64,000 bases of DNA from Undibacterium sp049340185 (GCF_049340185.1 NZ_JBMPPC010000003.1:248001-312000); one strand, 5' to 3'; shown: positions 1 through 8,851, numbered from the stretch's first letter. The notes: generated by a model from the sequence alone, not told the origin. Made by a program: numbers and translations.

Positions 1-179
1 TGGTCTCTTGCGGATCTATCAGATTTGCCAGCTTCATGACTGGTACGCTGACACCATGGCGTACTTATAACTCCACCTCACAATTTGCGTAGCTCTCACC
101 CATGTGCACGGCAAGGGTGGACGAAAAGCATTGGCAGTATTGAAATCAAATAATCACATTTAAAAATCAGGAGCAGATC

Positions 180-1718
180 ATGGGCGATAAGCTGATCATA
201 TTTGACACAACTTTGCGTGACGGCGAACAGTCACCCGGCGCGTCGATGACTAAGGATGAAAAAATTCGTATTGCACGGCAATTGGAACGTTTAAGAGTTG
301 ATGTGATTGAGGCTGGTTTTGCAGCAGCATCACAGGGTGACTTTGAGGCGATTCAGGCAATTTCTGCCGCGGTCAGGGAACCGATCATCTGTTCTTTGTC
401 GCGTGCTAATGATAGAGATATTTCTCGCGCAGCAGAGGCGCTAAAGGATGCGCAAAGAAAACGGATTCACACCTTCATTGCGACCTCACCTTTGCACATG
501 GAAAAGAAGCTGCGTATGACTCCGGATCAGGTGTTTGAGCAAGCGAAACAGGCAGTGCGTTTTGCGCGTCAATTTACTGATGACGTTGAATTTAGTCCGG
601 AAGATGGTAGTCGTTCGGATATGGATTTTTTATGTCGCGTGATTGAAGCGGTGATCAATGAGGGAGCGACGACGATTAATTTTGCTGATACGGTTGGCTA
701 TGGTGTTCCGGGCTTGTACGGCAATATGCTGAAGTCTCTGCGTGAGCGTATTCCTAATTCCGACAAAGCGATCTGGTCGGTACATTGTCATAACGATCTT
801 GGCATGGCGGTAGCGAATTCGCTGGCCGGTGTGATGATTGGCGGTGCGCGTCAGGTGGAATGTACGATCAATGGTCTGGGTGAGCGCGCAGGCAATACTG
901 CGCTTGAAGAAATCGTCATGGCGGTGAAAACCCGTCGCGACCATTTCAATCTGGATTTTGGCATCGATACAACGCAGATCGTGGCAACCTCTAAGCTGGT
1001 ATCGCAAATCACCGGATTTGCCGTGCAGCCGAACAAGGCTGTCGTCGGCGCAAACGCATTTGCACATGCCTCTGGCATTCATCAAGACGGTATCTTAAAA
1101 GCCCGTGATACTTACGAAATCATGCGTGCGGAAGATGTAGGCTGGAGCGCGAATAAGATCGTTCTGGGTAAATTATCCGGTCGTAATGCATTTAAGCAGC
1201 GTCTTGAGGAGCTCGGTATCAAACTCGATTCTGAGGCGGATATCAATGCCGCATTTGCGCGCTTCAAGGAATTGGCTGATCGTAAATCTGAAATTTTTGA
1301 CGAAGACATCATGTCGCTCGTATCGGACGAGGAGCATGCTCACGATAATGAATACTATCGTTTCGTTTCTCTGGCGCAGCATTCTGAGACAGGGGAGAGA
1401 CCTGCGGCAAAAATCGTATTTGCGATTGATTCCAAGGAGGTTACTTGCGACGGACATGGCAATGGCCCGGTTGATGCCATCGTTAACGCAATCGAGTCGA
1501 AAACCCAGAGCGGTTCCGAATTGTTGCTGTTTTCGGTCAATGCAATTACGACCGGAACGCAGTCGCAAGGCGAGGTCACGATGCGCCTCTCCAAGGCTGG
1601 ACGTATTGTGAATGGTGTGGGAGCTGACCCGGATATCGTTGTGGCGTCGGCAAAGGCGTATTTGTCTGCCTTGAATAAGCTGCATTCCAAAGTGGAAAAA
1701 CTGAATCCTCAGATTTAA
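180..1718 (+). CDS. leuA: 2-isopropylmalate synthase
   Basis: Condenses acetyl-CoA with 2-oxoisovalerate, the first committed step of leucine synthesis, in the cytoplasm. The 512-residue length fits the long bacterial LeuA form. The N-terminal TIM barrel opens with the metal-site motif TTLRDGEQSPG (residues 10-20) and carries HCHNDLG, whose histidines bind the metal. The C-terminal part (about residue 390 on) fits the LeuA regulatory domain that gives leucine feedback inhibition. The ATG follows a good ribosome site (CAGGAG). The 179 bases upstream contain no gene or leader peptide that I could recognise. The gene looks monocistronic here, because rpsO has its own promoter. Confidence 0.96.
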   Translation: MGDKLIIFDTTLRDGEQSPGASMTKDEKIRIARQLERLRVDVIEAGFAAASQGDFEAIQAISAAVREPIICSLSRANDRDISRAAEALKDAQRKRIHTFIATSPLHMEKKLRMTPDQVFEQAKQAVRFARQFTDDVEFSPEDGSRSDMDFLCRVIEAVINEGATTINFADTVGYGVPGLYGNMLKSLRERIPNSDKAIWSVHCHNDLGMAVANSLAGVMIGGARQVECTINGLGERAGNTALEEIVMAVKTRRDHFNLDFGIDTTQIVATSKLVSQITGFAVQPNKAVVGANAFAHASGIHQDGILKARDTYEIMRAEDVGWSANKIVLGKLSGRNAFKQRLEELGIKLDSEADINAAFARFKELADRKSEIFDEDIMSLVSDEEHAHDNEYYRFVSLAQHSETGERPAAKIVFAIDSKEVTCDGHGNGPVDAIVNAIESKTQSGSELLLFSVNAITTGTQSQGEVTMRLSKAGRIVNGVGADPDIVVASAKAYLSALNKLHSKVEKLNPQI

Positions 1719-1765
1719 GCTACGGTTTTGTCTAGTTTTATCCGGTTTTGCCATTAAGCACAGTT

Positions 1766-1794
1766 TTGATTGCAGGATAAATCTGTGCTATAGT
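1766..1794 (+). promoter_or_regulatory. sigma-70 promoter of rpsO
   Basis: TTGATT (-35) and TATAGT (-10) are separated by exactly 17 bases. Transcription would start near 1801, just before the two hairpins of the rpsO leader. The position between leuA and rpsO fits. Confidence 0.7.
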
Positions 1795-1801
1795 CACGCG
1801 T

Positions 1802-1861
1802 CTTACCATTTTGGTGAGATTATTGTTATCACGATGCTAAGGGTTAGTTCTCTTTGCATCG
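1802..1861 (+). promoter_or_regulatory. structured rpsO leader, possible S15 autoregulatory site
   Basis: Two hairpins precede rpsO. The first pairs 1802-1808 with 1812-1818. The second pairs 1832-1837 with 1856-1861, has one U-U mismatch, then pairs 1839-1843 with 1850-1854. The inner stem contains a G-U pair (1842-1851) flanked by G-C pairs. S15 is known to recognise a G-U/G-C motif in 16S rRNA and in regulatory mRNA leaders. The stem ends 6 bases before the AAGGA ribosome site. Control by S15 is inferred. Confidence 0.5.
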
Positions 1862-1877
1862 CATGTTAAGGAAAATC

Positions 1878-2147
1878 ATGTCTTTCGAAAAAAGTACTAA
1901 AGCCGCTATCGTTGCGGACAATGCCCGTGGCGCAAATGACACTGGCTCCCCAGAAGTGCAAGTCGCTTTGTTGACTGCACGTATCAATGACTTGAACGGT
2001 CACTTCAAGGCACATGCTAAAGATCACCACTCACGTCGTGGTTTGATCATGATGGTTAACCGTCGTAAAAGCTTGTTGTCCTACCTGAAGGGTAAAGACT
2101 TGAACCGTTATCGTTCACTGATCGAAAAACTCGGCTTGCGTAAGTAA
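1878..2147 (+). CDS. rpsO: 30S ribosomal protein S15
   Basis: Primary 16S rRNA-binding protein of the small-subunit platform. The 89 residues match the normal S15 length. Family blocks DTGSPEVQVALLT and DHHSRRGLIMMV (the latter within the rRNA-binding surface) are present. A longer in-frame reading from 1854 would add eight residues, but the ATG at 1878 has an AAGGA site five bases upstream and gives the standard N-terminus MSFEKSTKA. Followed by pnp, the conserved rpsO-pnp order, with a terminator in between. Confidence 0.98.
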   Translation: MSFEKSTKAAIVADNARGANDTGSPEVQVALLTARINDLNGHFKAHAKDHHSRRGLIMMVNRRKSLLSYLKGKDLNRYRSLIEKLGLRK

Positions 2148-2190
2148 TTCATTGCTATATATTTATTACATAGCAAAAGTGTTGTAGCAG

Positions 2191-2224
2191 AAAGCCTGCC
2201 TCAGTTCGCTGTCGCAGGCTTTTT
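2191..2224 (+). terminator. rpsO terminator or rpsO-pnp attenuator
   Basis: A perfect AAAGCCTGC/GCAGGCTTT stem with a 14-base loop, followed by a short T run. It lies between rpsO and pnp, where partial read-through is known in E. coli. Confidence 0.8.
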
Positions 2225-2276
2225 GTTGTTTGTAGCCGTTGTTTTGAAAATTTTTAGTAGTTGCAACTTGTAGTAA

Positions 2277-2295
2277 AGCGAATGAATTATTCGCT
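2277..2295 (+). promoter_or_regulatory. hairpin in the pnp leader
   Basis: AGCGAAT (2277-2283) pairs with ATTCGCT (2289-2295) around a 5-base loop, about 60 bases before the pnp start. In E. coli a pnp leader stem is cut by RNase III as part of PNPase autoregulation. Here only the stem is seen and the role is inferred. Confidence 0.4.
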
Positions 2296-2353
2296 CGCGG
2301 TGAGGTGAACGACAGCGCCTGAAAATCTGTCGGCAAAATAGAAAGGACACATT

Positions 2354-4486
2354 GTGTTTAATAAAGTTACGAAAACCTTCCAGTATGGTCAACATCAAGT
2401 GACACTGGAAACAGGCGAGATCGCTCGTCAAGCTTCTGGTGCGGTCATGGTATCGATTGAAGATACTGTCGTACTGGCAACCGTTGTTGCAAAAAAAGAT
2501 GCAAAACCCGGTCAAGATTTCTTTCCATTGACTGTTGACTACCTCGAAAAAACCTATGCTGCCGGCCGTATTCCCGGTGGTTTTTTCAAGCGTGAAGGTC
2601 GTCCATCTGAAAAAGAAACACTGACTTCCCGTTTGATCGACAGACCTATCCGTCCTTTGTTTCCAGAAGGTTATCTGAACGAAGTGCAGGTCATTGTGCA
2701 TGTTTTGTCCGTTAATCCTGAAATTGATCCAGATATCGCTGCCATGATCGGCGCATCGGCTGCGATCTGTGTTTCCGGTATTCCATTCAGCGGTCCTGTC
2801 GGTGCGGCGCGCGTTGGTTACATCGAGGGTCAATACGTACTGAATCCAACGGCAACTCAGTTAAAAACGTCGGCAATGGATCTGGTTGTTGCTGGTACTG
2901 AGCAAGCTGTTTTGATGGTCGAATCTGAAGCGCAGCAGTTGTCTGAAGAAGTTATGCTGGGCGCCGTAGTGTACGGCCACGAGCAAATGAAGGCTGTGAT
3001 TGACGCAATTCACGAATTAGTCCGTGATGGTGGCAAGCCTGAAGTTGAATGGGTGCCAGCTGCTAAGAATGAGCCTTTGATTGCTGCTGTCAGCGCAGTC
3101 GCAGAACCATTATTGCGTGCTGCCTATCAGACCAAAGAAAAACAAGCACGTACCCAATTGCTGAAAGATGCGACAACAACAGTGAATGCTTCTTTGGCTG
3201 AGCAAGCTGCAGCTAAGGGTGAGTCCGCTCCTGACTCATCTGAAGTTGGCAATATCTTGTTCGATCTGGAAGCGAAAATCGTTCGTTCCCAGATCCTCGA
3301 CGGCGAGCCTCGTATCGACGGTCGTGATACCCGCACAGTGCGTCCTATCTCGATCCGTACCGGCGTACTCCCGCGTACTCATGGCACGGCTTTGTTCACC
3401 CGCGGTGAAACACAAGCATTGGTGATTGCTACTTTGGGTACGGCACGTGATGAGCAAAAAATTGATGCGTTGATGGGTGAGTACTCAGATCGCTTCATGC
3501 TGCATTACAATATGCCTCCGTTTGCTACTGGCGAAACAGGTCGTGTCGGTACGCCTAAGCGTCGTGAAATTGGTCACGGTCGTTTGGCGAAACGCGCATT
3601 GCAAGCAGCATTGCCGTCACCGGAAGATTTTAGCTACTCCGTACGTCTGGTGTCTGAAATTACAGAATCCAATGGGTCTTCTTCCATGGCGTCGGTATGT
3701 GGCGGCTGCCTGGCTTTGCTGGATGCAGGTGTGCCGATGAAGGCGCATGTTGCCGGTATCGCGATGGGTTTGATTAAAGACGGCAATAAATTTGCCGTGC
3801 TGACCGATATTCTGGGTGATGAAGATCACCTCGGCGATATGGACTTCAAAGTGGCTGGTACTGCTGAAGGTATTACTGCCTTGCAAATGGACATCAAAAT
3901 CCAAGGTATTACAAAAGAAATCATGCAGGTCGCTTTGGCGCAAGCTAAAGAAGGTCGCGTACATATCCTGGCAAAAATGCAAGAGGCTGTGCCTCACGGT
4001 AAGGCTGAATTGTCCGACTTCGCACCACGTCTGATTACAGTCAAAATCAATCCTGAAAAAATTCGTGATGTCATCGGTAAGGGCGGTGCGGTAATTCGTG
4101 CCCTGACTGAAGAGACAGGTACGCAAATCGATATCAGTGATGAAGGCGTCGTTACTATCGCTTCCGTAGATGCAGCAGCAGGTCAAGAAGCCAAGCGTCG
4201 CATTGAAGAATTGACGGCAGAAGTTGAGGTTGGTAAGGTCTATGACGGCACAGTGTTGAAACTGTTGGATTTTGGCGCGATCGTTCAGATCATGCCAGGT
4301 AAAGACGGTCTGCTGCACATCAGTCAGATCGCCAATGAGCGTGTGAACGCAGTTGCTGATTACCTCAAAGAAGGTCAGCAAGTGCGCGTTAAAGTGCTGG
4401 AGACGGATGATCGTGGTCGTTTCAAATTGTCCATGAAAGCCGCCGTTGCTGAGGGTGAGCAGCCGCAACAGCAGCAACAGCAATAA
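2354..4486 (+). CDS. pnp: polyribonucleotide nucleotidyltransferase (PNPase)
   Basis: Phosphorolytic 3'-5' exoribonuclease that degrades mRNA and can join the RNA degradosome. The 710 residues hold two RNase PH-like cores, a KH domain with the GKGG loop (IRDVIGKGGAVIRAL), and an S1 domain (starting GKVYDGTVLK). Start is GTG after a GAAAGGA ribosome site. The protein ends in an unusual run of glutamines encoded by alternating CAA and CAG codons. Terminators lie on both sides, so the gene is probably its own unit plus read-through from rpsO. Confidence 0.97.
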   Translation: MFNKVTKTFQYGQHQVTLETGEIARQASGAVMVSIEDTVVLATVVAKKDAKPGQDFFPLTVDYLEKTYAAGRIPGGFFKREGRPSEKETLTSRLIDRPIRPLFPEGYLNEVQVIVHVLSVNPEIDPDIAAMIGASAAICVSGIPFSGPVGAARVGYIEGQYVLNPTATQLKTSAMDLVVAGTEQAVLMVESEAQQLSEEVMLGAVVYGHEQMKAVIDAIHELVRDGGKPEVEWVPAAKNEPLIAAVSAVAEPLLRAAYQTKEKQARTQLLKDATTTVNASLAEQAAAKGESAPDSSEVGNILFDLEAKIVRSQILDGEPRIDGRDTRTVRPISIRTGVLPRTHGTALFTRGETQALVIATLGTARDEQKIDALMGEYSDRFMLHYNMPPFATGETGRVGTPKRREIGHGRLAKRALQAALPSPEDFSYSVRLVSEITESNGSSSMASVCGGCLALLDAGVPMKAHVAGIAMGLIKDGNKFAVLTDILGDEDHLGDMDFKVAGTAEGITALQMDIKIQGITKEIMQVALAQAKEGRVHILAKMQEAVPHGKAELSDFAPRLITVKINPEKIRDVIGKGGAVIRALTEETGTQIDISDEGVVTIASVDAAAGQEAKRRIEELTAEVEVGKVYDGTVLKLLDFGAIVQIMPGKDGLLHISQIANERVNAVADYLKEGQQVRVKVLETDDRGRFKLSMKAAVAEGEQPQQQQQQ

Positions 4487-4510
4487 ATTAGTCAAACTCG
4501 TTTGACCTGC

Positions 4511-4543
4511 AAAAAAGCCTGTGTGAAAACGCAGGCTTTTTTT
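4511..4543 (+). terminator. pnp terminator
   Basis: An A-rich GCCTG arm pairs with a CAGGC arm followed by seven T residues, 25 bases after the pnp stop. A strong intrinsic terminator. Confidence 0.88.
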
Positions 4544-4616
4544 ATCGGCTTACAATCATGCATCATGCAATTACACGAATTTTAAGTCAGCCAAATTTCA
4601 CGCGAATGGAGTAGTC

Positions 4617-5603
4617 ATGCGAGCAATTCAAATTACGCAATATGGCAAGCCAGAAGTATTGCAGTTATGCGAGAGACCTGTTCCGGAGCCGAAGACCGGT
4701 GAGGTGTTGATCCGCGTAAAGGCCGCAGGTATTAATCGTCCTGATGTGTTGCAACGCCTTGGCCACTATCCGGTGCCAGCGGGAGCTTCTGATTTGCCGG
4801 GACTGGAAGTTGCCGGAGAGATCATAGGTGGGAATTTGCAGAACTCAGGTTTTGTTATCGGTGATAGCGTGTGTGCGCTGGTGCAGGGCGGCGGTTACGC
4901 AGAATACTGTATTGCGCCCGTTTTGCAGTGCTTGCCTCTGCCTGCCGGGTTAAGTCCCGTTGAGGCCGCATCATTGCCTGAAACTTATTTTACGGTCTGG
5001 AGCAATGTATTTGATCGTGCCAGATTAAATGAGGGTGAGAGTTTGTTGGTTCAGGGAGGTACGTCGGGCATCGGTGTGACGGCGATACAGATGGCCGTCG
5101 CCCTGGGGCGCCGGGTATTCGCCACGGCTGGCTCGGATGATAAATGCAGGGCTACGGAGCAGTTAGGTGCCGAGAGGGGGATTAATTATCGTAGCGAAGA
5201 CTTTGTAGAGATACTGAAATCTTTGACTGCTGGCCGCGGTGTGGACGTCATTCTGGATATGGTGGCAGGGGATTATGTCCCGCGCGAGATTAATTGTCTT
5301 GCTGATGATGGTCGTCTGGCAATCATCGCCTTGCTTGGTGGTGCCAAAGCTGAAGTGGATCTGGCTCAGGTGCTGCGGCGCCGGTTGACTATAACGGGAT
5401 CTACGCTGCGTCCGCGTTCTGTGGCATTTAAGGGGGCAATTGCTGCTAGTCTGCGGGAAAAAATCTGGCCTTTGCTGGAATCTGGTCAAATAAAACCTGT
5501 CATTCATCAGATTTTCCCTCTCTCTGATGCTGCTGCGGCACATGCTTTAATGGAGACCAGTTCGCATGTGGGGAAAATTATGCTGCAAGTTTCAGATTCC
5601 TAA
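4617..5603 (+). CDS. NAD(P)H:quinone oxidoreductase, zeta-crystallin/PIG3 type
   Basis: Medium-chain reductase family protein of 328 residues expected to reduce quinones with NADPH. The N-terminal GroES-like domain (about 1-125) lacks the usual structural-zinc cysteine cluster of alcohol dehydrogenases. The Rossmann domain carries the nucleotide loop VQGGTSGIGVTAIQ near residue 145. The overall sequence resembles the PIG3 subgroup. ATG start in the sequence GGAGTAGTCATG. It stands alone between the pnp terminator and the tpiA promoter. The physiological substrate cannot be told from the sequence. Confidence 0.85.
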   Translation: MRAIQITQYGKPEVLQLCERPVPEPKTGEVLIRVKAAGINRPDVLQRLGHYPVPAGASDLPGLEVAGEIIGGNLQNSGFVIGDSVCALVQGGGYAEYCIAPVLQCLPLPAGLSPVEAASLPETYFTVWSNVFDRARLNEGESLLVQGGTSGIGVTAIQMAVALGRRVFATAGSDDKCRATEQLGAERGINYRSEDFVEILKSLTAGRGVDVILDMVAGDYVPREINCLADDGRLAIIALLGGAKAEVDLAQVLRRRLTITGSTLRPRSVAFKGAIAASLREKIWPLLESGQIKPVIHQIFPLSDAAAAHALMETSSHVGKIMLQVSDS

Positions 5604-5802
5604 TATTTCTGATATGTAGGGGCAAGATACTCCCGGTATTTTTAATAAAAACCTGGCTGAATGCGCTTAATAGTCAGGTGAGTTAGAAAAATACTGATGG
5701 GTAGTATCTATTTAGTGTGTGACTTAGAGGGGTGTTGACGGTGTTACTTTGTAGCTCCTCGAGAAATTTAATGTTGTAGTCCTGATTTGTCTCGGTAGGG
5801 GT

Positions 5803-5831
5803 TTGCCCCTTGTGCATAGAAGGGCTACAAT
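5803..5831 (+). promoter_or_regulatory. sigma-70 promoter of tpiA
   Basis: TTGCCC and TACAAT are separated by exactly 17 bases, placing the transcript start about 20 bases before the tpiA ATG. The promoter overlaps the upstream in-frame extension of tpiA, which argues against the longer protein. Confidence 0.65.
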
Positions 5832-5859
5832 AGACGGTTTATTAAATTTTTGGGCTGCT

Positions 5860-6609
5860 ATGCGACGTAAATTGATTGCTGGTAACTGGAAAATGAATGG
5901 CAGTTTCGCTTCTAATGAAGCGCTGTTGTCTGAATTGCGTGCTGGTTTAAGTGCTGGCGCGGCTTGCGATGTTTTGGTTTGCGCGCCGTCACCATATTTG
6001 ATGCAATGTGCGAATTTGTTATCTGGTAGTGATATTGGCTGGGGTGCGCAGGATGTTTCTGTGCATCTTTCGGGAGCTTATACTGGTGAGGTTTCTGCGC
6101 CGATGCTGTCAGACTGCTCTTGTACTTATGCAATCGTTGGTCACTCTGAGCGTCGTGCTTATCATGGCGAAACGGATGAGCTGGTGGCGCAAAAAACCTT
6201 GAGGTTGCTTGCGTCCGGCTTGAAGCCGATTGTTTGTGTTGGTGAGACGCTGGAGCAGCGGGAGTTGGGGCAAACCAATTCCGTCGTTTCTGCACAATTG
6301 CGGGCGGTGTTGGATGTCATTGATGTGGATGCGCTGACAAATCTGGTAGTTGCCTATGAGCCAGTCTGGGCAATTGGTACAGGTAAGACGGCGACGCCGC
6401 AAATGGCGCAGGATGTTCATGCGGTGTTGCGTCAGCAATTGGCGTTGAAAAATCCTCCGGTAGCGGAAAAAGTGCAGATTCTGTATGGCGGCAGTATGAA
6501 GCCTGAAAATGCGCAAGAGTTGCTGGCGATGCCGGATATCGATGGCGGCTTGATTGGTGGTGCTGCTTTAAAGGCGGCAGATTTCCTGGCAATTATTCAA
6601 GCAGCTTAA
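5860..6609 (+). CDS. tpiA: triosephosphate isomerase
   Basis: Interconverts glyceraldehyde-3-phosphate and dihydroxyacetone phosphate in glycolysis and gluconeogenesis. The 249 residues match the family. Catalytic residues are visible: Lys in GNWKMNG, His in VGHSERR, Glu in AYEPVWAIGTG. The phosphate-binding GGS and GGA motifs are near the C-terminus. An in-frame reading begins further upstream at 5803, but the conserved N-terminus MRRKLIAGNWK and the promoter position favour 5860. Followed by secG, a common betaproteobacterial order. Confidence 0.97.
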   Translation: MRRKLIAGNWKMNGSFASNEALLSELRAGLSAGAACDVLVCAPSPYLMQCANLLSGSDIGWGAQDVSVHLSGAYTGEVSAPMLSDCSCTYAIVGHSERRAYHGETDELVAQKTLRLLASGLKPIVCVGETLEQRELGQTNSVVSAQLRAVLDVIDVDALTNLVVAYEPVWAIGTGKTATPQMAQDVHAVLRQQLALKNPPVAEKVQILYGGSMKPENAQELLAMPDIDGGLIGGAALKAADFLAIIQAA

Positions 6610-6719
6610 TTTTTTTGCGACTTGTCATGGTAGGTTCGTTGGTTGATGTGATTAATGATGGGCCGGCATTTTTACTGGCTTATATTTAGTTTTAAAATTA
6701 ATTAATTTAGGTGTTTTGA

Positions 6720-7091
6720 ATGCATACTTTGTTTACGGTAGTTGTGGTTATTCAGGTTTTGTCCGCGCTGGCAATTATTGGTCTGGTGCTTTTGCAGCAC
6801 GGCAAGGGCGCTGATATGGGCGCTTCATTTGGCTCAGGTGCTTCCGGTAGTTTATTTGGCGCGACGGGCTCGTCTAACTTTTTATCTAAATCGACAGGCA
6901 TCGCCGCCGCAGTATTTTTTGGCGCGACCCTCGCTCTGGCATTCATAGGTGGCAATCGCACTAGCACTGGTGGTGTGCTGGATAATTTGCCTACGGCGGC
7001 AAAAGTAGTACCGGCGTCGGCAGCTGCTTCGGCCAGCTCGGTTGCTGCTCCTGCTAATGCAGCGGGTCAAGCTAATCAAATACCGAAATAA
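6720..7091 (+). CDS. secG: preprotein translocase subunit SecG
   Basis: Small inner-membrane partner of SecYE that stimulates protein export. The 123-residue protein has two membrane segments (about 3-23 and 58-77). Between them is the family loop LLQHGKGADMGASFGSG, followed by a glycine/serine-rich stretch. The Ala-rich C-terminal tail (AASASSVAAPANAAG) is typical of betaproteobacterial SecG. Lies between tpiA and tRNA-Leu. Confidence 0.95.
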   Translation: MHTLFTVVVVIQVLSALAIIGLVLLQHGKGADMGASFGSGASGSLFGATGSSNFLSKSTGIAAAVFFGATLALAFIGGNRTSTGGVLDNLPTAAKVVPASAAASASSVAAPANAAGQANQIPK

Positions 7092-7136
7092 AACGGTTTT
7101 ACTCTGCAAAAAACGTTGAATGTCTGCAATTGTGCG

Positions 7137-7165
7137 TTGAACAATTGCGCTAGACATAGTAGAAT
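7137..7165 (+). promoter_or_regulatory. sigma-70 promoter of tRNA-Leu
   Basis: TTGAAC and TAGAAT with a 17-base spacer. The -10 ends 11 bases before the mature tRNA 5' end. It may also supply transcription into the nuo operon, as I see no clear terminator after the tRNA. Confidence 0.65.
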
Positions 7166-7176
7166 GCAGGGCTTAA

Positions 7177-7261
7177 GCCGACGTGGTGAAATTGGTAGAC
7201 ACGCTATCTTGAGGGGGTAGTGGCGAAAGCTGTACGAGTTCGAGTCTCGTCGTCGGCACCA
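7177..7261 (+). tRNA. tRNA-Leu(GAG)
   Basis: An 85-nt class II tRNA with encoded CCA. The acceptor GCCGACG pairs with CGTCGGC. The anticodon stem CTATC/GGTAG encloses loop TTGAGGG with anticodon GAG at 7211-7213. The long variable arm is TGGCGAAAGCTGTA. It reads CUC and CUU leucine codons. Confidence 0.96.
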
Positions 7262-7372
7262 AAAAAATACGACCAGTTTTCTTGCTGGTCTGGTCGGAGG
7301 GGTGGTGGTAATGCTCCTCTTGCTTTTAGAGTGAATCACTTCAATGTGGCGTTCAAATACAGGTAGCCTAAC

Positions 7373-7732
7373 GTGAACCTCGAAAATTATTTCCCTGTTC
7401 TTCTCTTCATTCTGGTTGGTATTGCGGTTGGTGTAGTTCCGCAAATTCTTGGTCGCATTCTTGCTCCATTTAAACCGGATAGTCAAAAAACATCTCCATA
7501 CGAATGTGGCTTTGAAGCCTTCGAAGACGCACGTATGAAATTTGATGTGCGTTATTACCTGGTTGCGATTCTGTTTATCCTGTTTGATCTTGAGACAGCT
7601 TTCTTTTTTCCTTGGGGCGTAGCAATGCGTGACCTGGGTTGGTCTGGTTTCTTGATAATGCTGGGTTTTGTCCTGGAATTCGCAGTTGGTTTTTGGTACA
7701 TCTGGAAAAAGGGCGCCCTGGATTGGGAGTGA
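7373..7732 (+). CDS. nuoA: NADH-quinone oxidoreductase subunit A
   Basis: Membrane-arm subunit of complex I near the quinone site. 119 residues with three predicted membrane helices and the family loop PYECGFEAFEDARMKFDVRYY. The start is GTG. A GACCAG/CTGGTC hairpin at 7270-7289 lies between the tRNA and this gene without a T run, so transcription may continue from the tRNA promoter. First gene of the 14-gene nuo operon; nuoB begins seven bases later. Confidence 0.97.
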   Translation: MNLENYFPVLLFILVGIAVGVVPQILGRILAPFKPDSQKTSPYECGFEAFEDARMKFDVRYYLVAILFILFDLETAFFFPWGVAMRDLGWSGFLIMLGFVLEFAVGFWYIWKKGALDWE

Positions 7733-7738
7733 TCGATT

Positions 7739-8215
7739 ATGGCAATTGAAGGTGTATTGAGCGAAGGCTTCGTCACTACGACGGCTGATAAGCTAATTAA
7801 CTGGACGCGCACAGGCTCGATGTGGCCAATGACTTTTGGTCTGGCTTGTTGTGCGGTCGAAATGATGCATGCAGGTGCGTCGCGATATGATCTGGATCGT
7901 TTCGGTGTGGTGTTTCGTCCATCGCCGCGCCAGTCGGATGTGATGATTGTGGCCGGAACGCTGTGCAATAAAATGGCGCCCGCTTTGCGTAAAGTGTACG
8001 ACCAGATGGCCGAGCCTCGTTGGGTTATTTCCATGGGATCGTGTGCCAATGGTGGTGGTTATTATCACTACTCTTACTCCGTGGTGCGTGGTTGTGATCG
8101 TATTGTGCCAGTTGATATTTATGTGCCAGGTTGTCCGCCAACTGCAGAGGCTCTGTTGTACGGCATTATTCAGTTGCAAAACAAGATCAAACGCACCAAT
8201 ACGATTGCGCGCTAA
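7739..8215 (+). CDS. nuoB: NADH-quinone oxidoreductase subunit B
   Basis: Carries iron-sulfur cluster N2, the last electron donor before quinone. The 158 residues include the adjacent cysteines at positions 37-38 (GLACCAVEM) plus the GSCANGGG and VPGCPP cysteines, the full N2 ligand set. Complete and standard length. Confidence 0.98.
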   Translation: MAIEGVLSEGFVTTTADKLINWTRTGSMWPMTFGLACCAVEMMHAGASRYDLDRFGVVFRPSPRQSDVMIVAGTLCNKMAPALRKVYDQMAEPRWVISMGSCANGGGYYHYSYSVVRGCDRIVPVDIYVPGCPPTAEALLYGIIQLQNKIKRTNTIAR

Positions 8216-8254
8216 TCTGTTCAGTTCAAGCGAATTTAGGGCGGCACTTACACT

Positions 8255-8851
8255 ATGACTACAAAATTAGAAATCCTCGAGGCAGCGGTAAAAGATGTCT
8301 TGGGCGATCGTTTGCTGCAATCCACTATGGCTTTGGGTGAGCTGACCGTTGTGGTCGCGCCTCAGGTCTATTTGCAGGTCATGCAGGATCTGCGTGATCA
8401 CTCTTCCACTGCTTTCGAGGAATTGATTGATTTGTGTGGCGTTGATTATTCAGCATATGGCGATGGTGAATGGACTGGCGCACGTTTTGCTGCAGTGTCT
8501 CACTTGCTGTCGATTAAGCATAACTGGCGTTTGCGCGTCCGGGTATTTGCTGCTGACGATGAAATGCCAGTTTTGCCATCCGTAATCGACGTCTGGAATG
8601 CCGCAAACTGGTATGAGCGCGAAGCATTTGATTTCTTTGGTATTTTGTTCGACGGTCATAATGATTTGCGTCGCATTTTGACTGATTATGGTTTTATCGG
8701 TCATCCTTTTCGCAAAGATTTTCCTGTATCTGGTTATGTTGAAATGCGTTATGACTCTGAACAAAAGCGCGTTGTCTATCAGCCCGTTACGATAGATCCG
8801 CGTGAAAATGTGCCGCGTATCATTCGCGAAGAGCACTACGGAGTGAAATAA
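8255..8851 (+). CDS. nuoC: NADH-quinone oxidoreductase subunit C
   Basis: 30-kDa-type peripheral-arm subunit of complex I, 198 residues. The conserved C-terminal motifs YEREAFDFFGI and GHPFRKDFPVSG are present. It is separate from nuoD, unlike the fused nuoCD of enterobacteria. Its stop codon overlaps the nuoD ATG by one base (TAATG), so the two are probably translationally coupled. Confidence 0.97.
   Translation: MTTKLEILEAAVKDVLGDRLLQSTMALGELTVVVAPQVYLQVMQDLRDHSSTAFEELIDLCGVDYSAYGDGEWTGARFAAVSHLLSIKHNWRLRVRVFAADDEMPVLPSVIDVWNAANWYEREAFDFFGILFDGHNDLRRILTDYGFIGHPFRKDFPVSGYVEMRYDSEQKRVVYQPVTIDPRENVPRIIREEHYGVK

Noticed and set aside
3617..4495. Long minus-strand open frame (292 codons) opposite pnp
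   Set aside because: It is the antisense of a certain gene; composition is unusual and no family is recognisable.
7076..7486. Minus-strand open frame over tRNA-Leu with RRRDSNSYSF
   Set aside because: A well-known artefact of translating the antisense of a tRNA gene.
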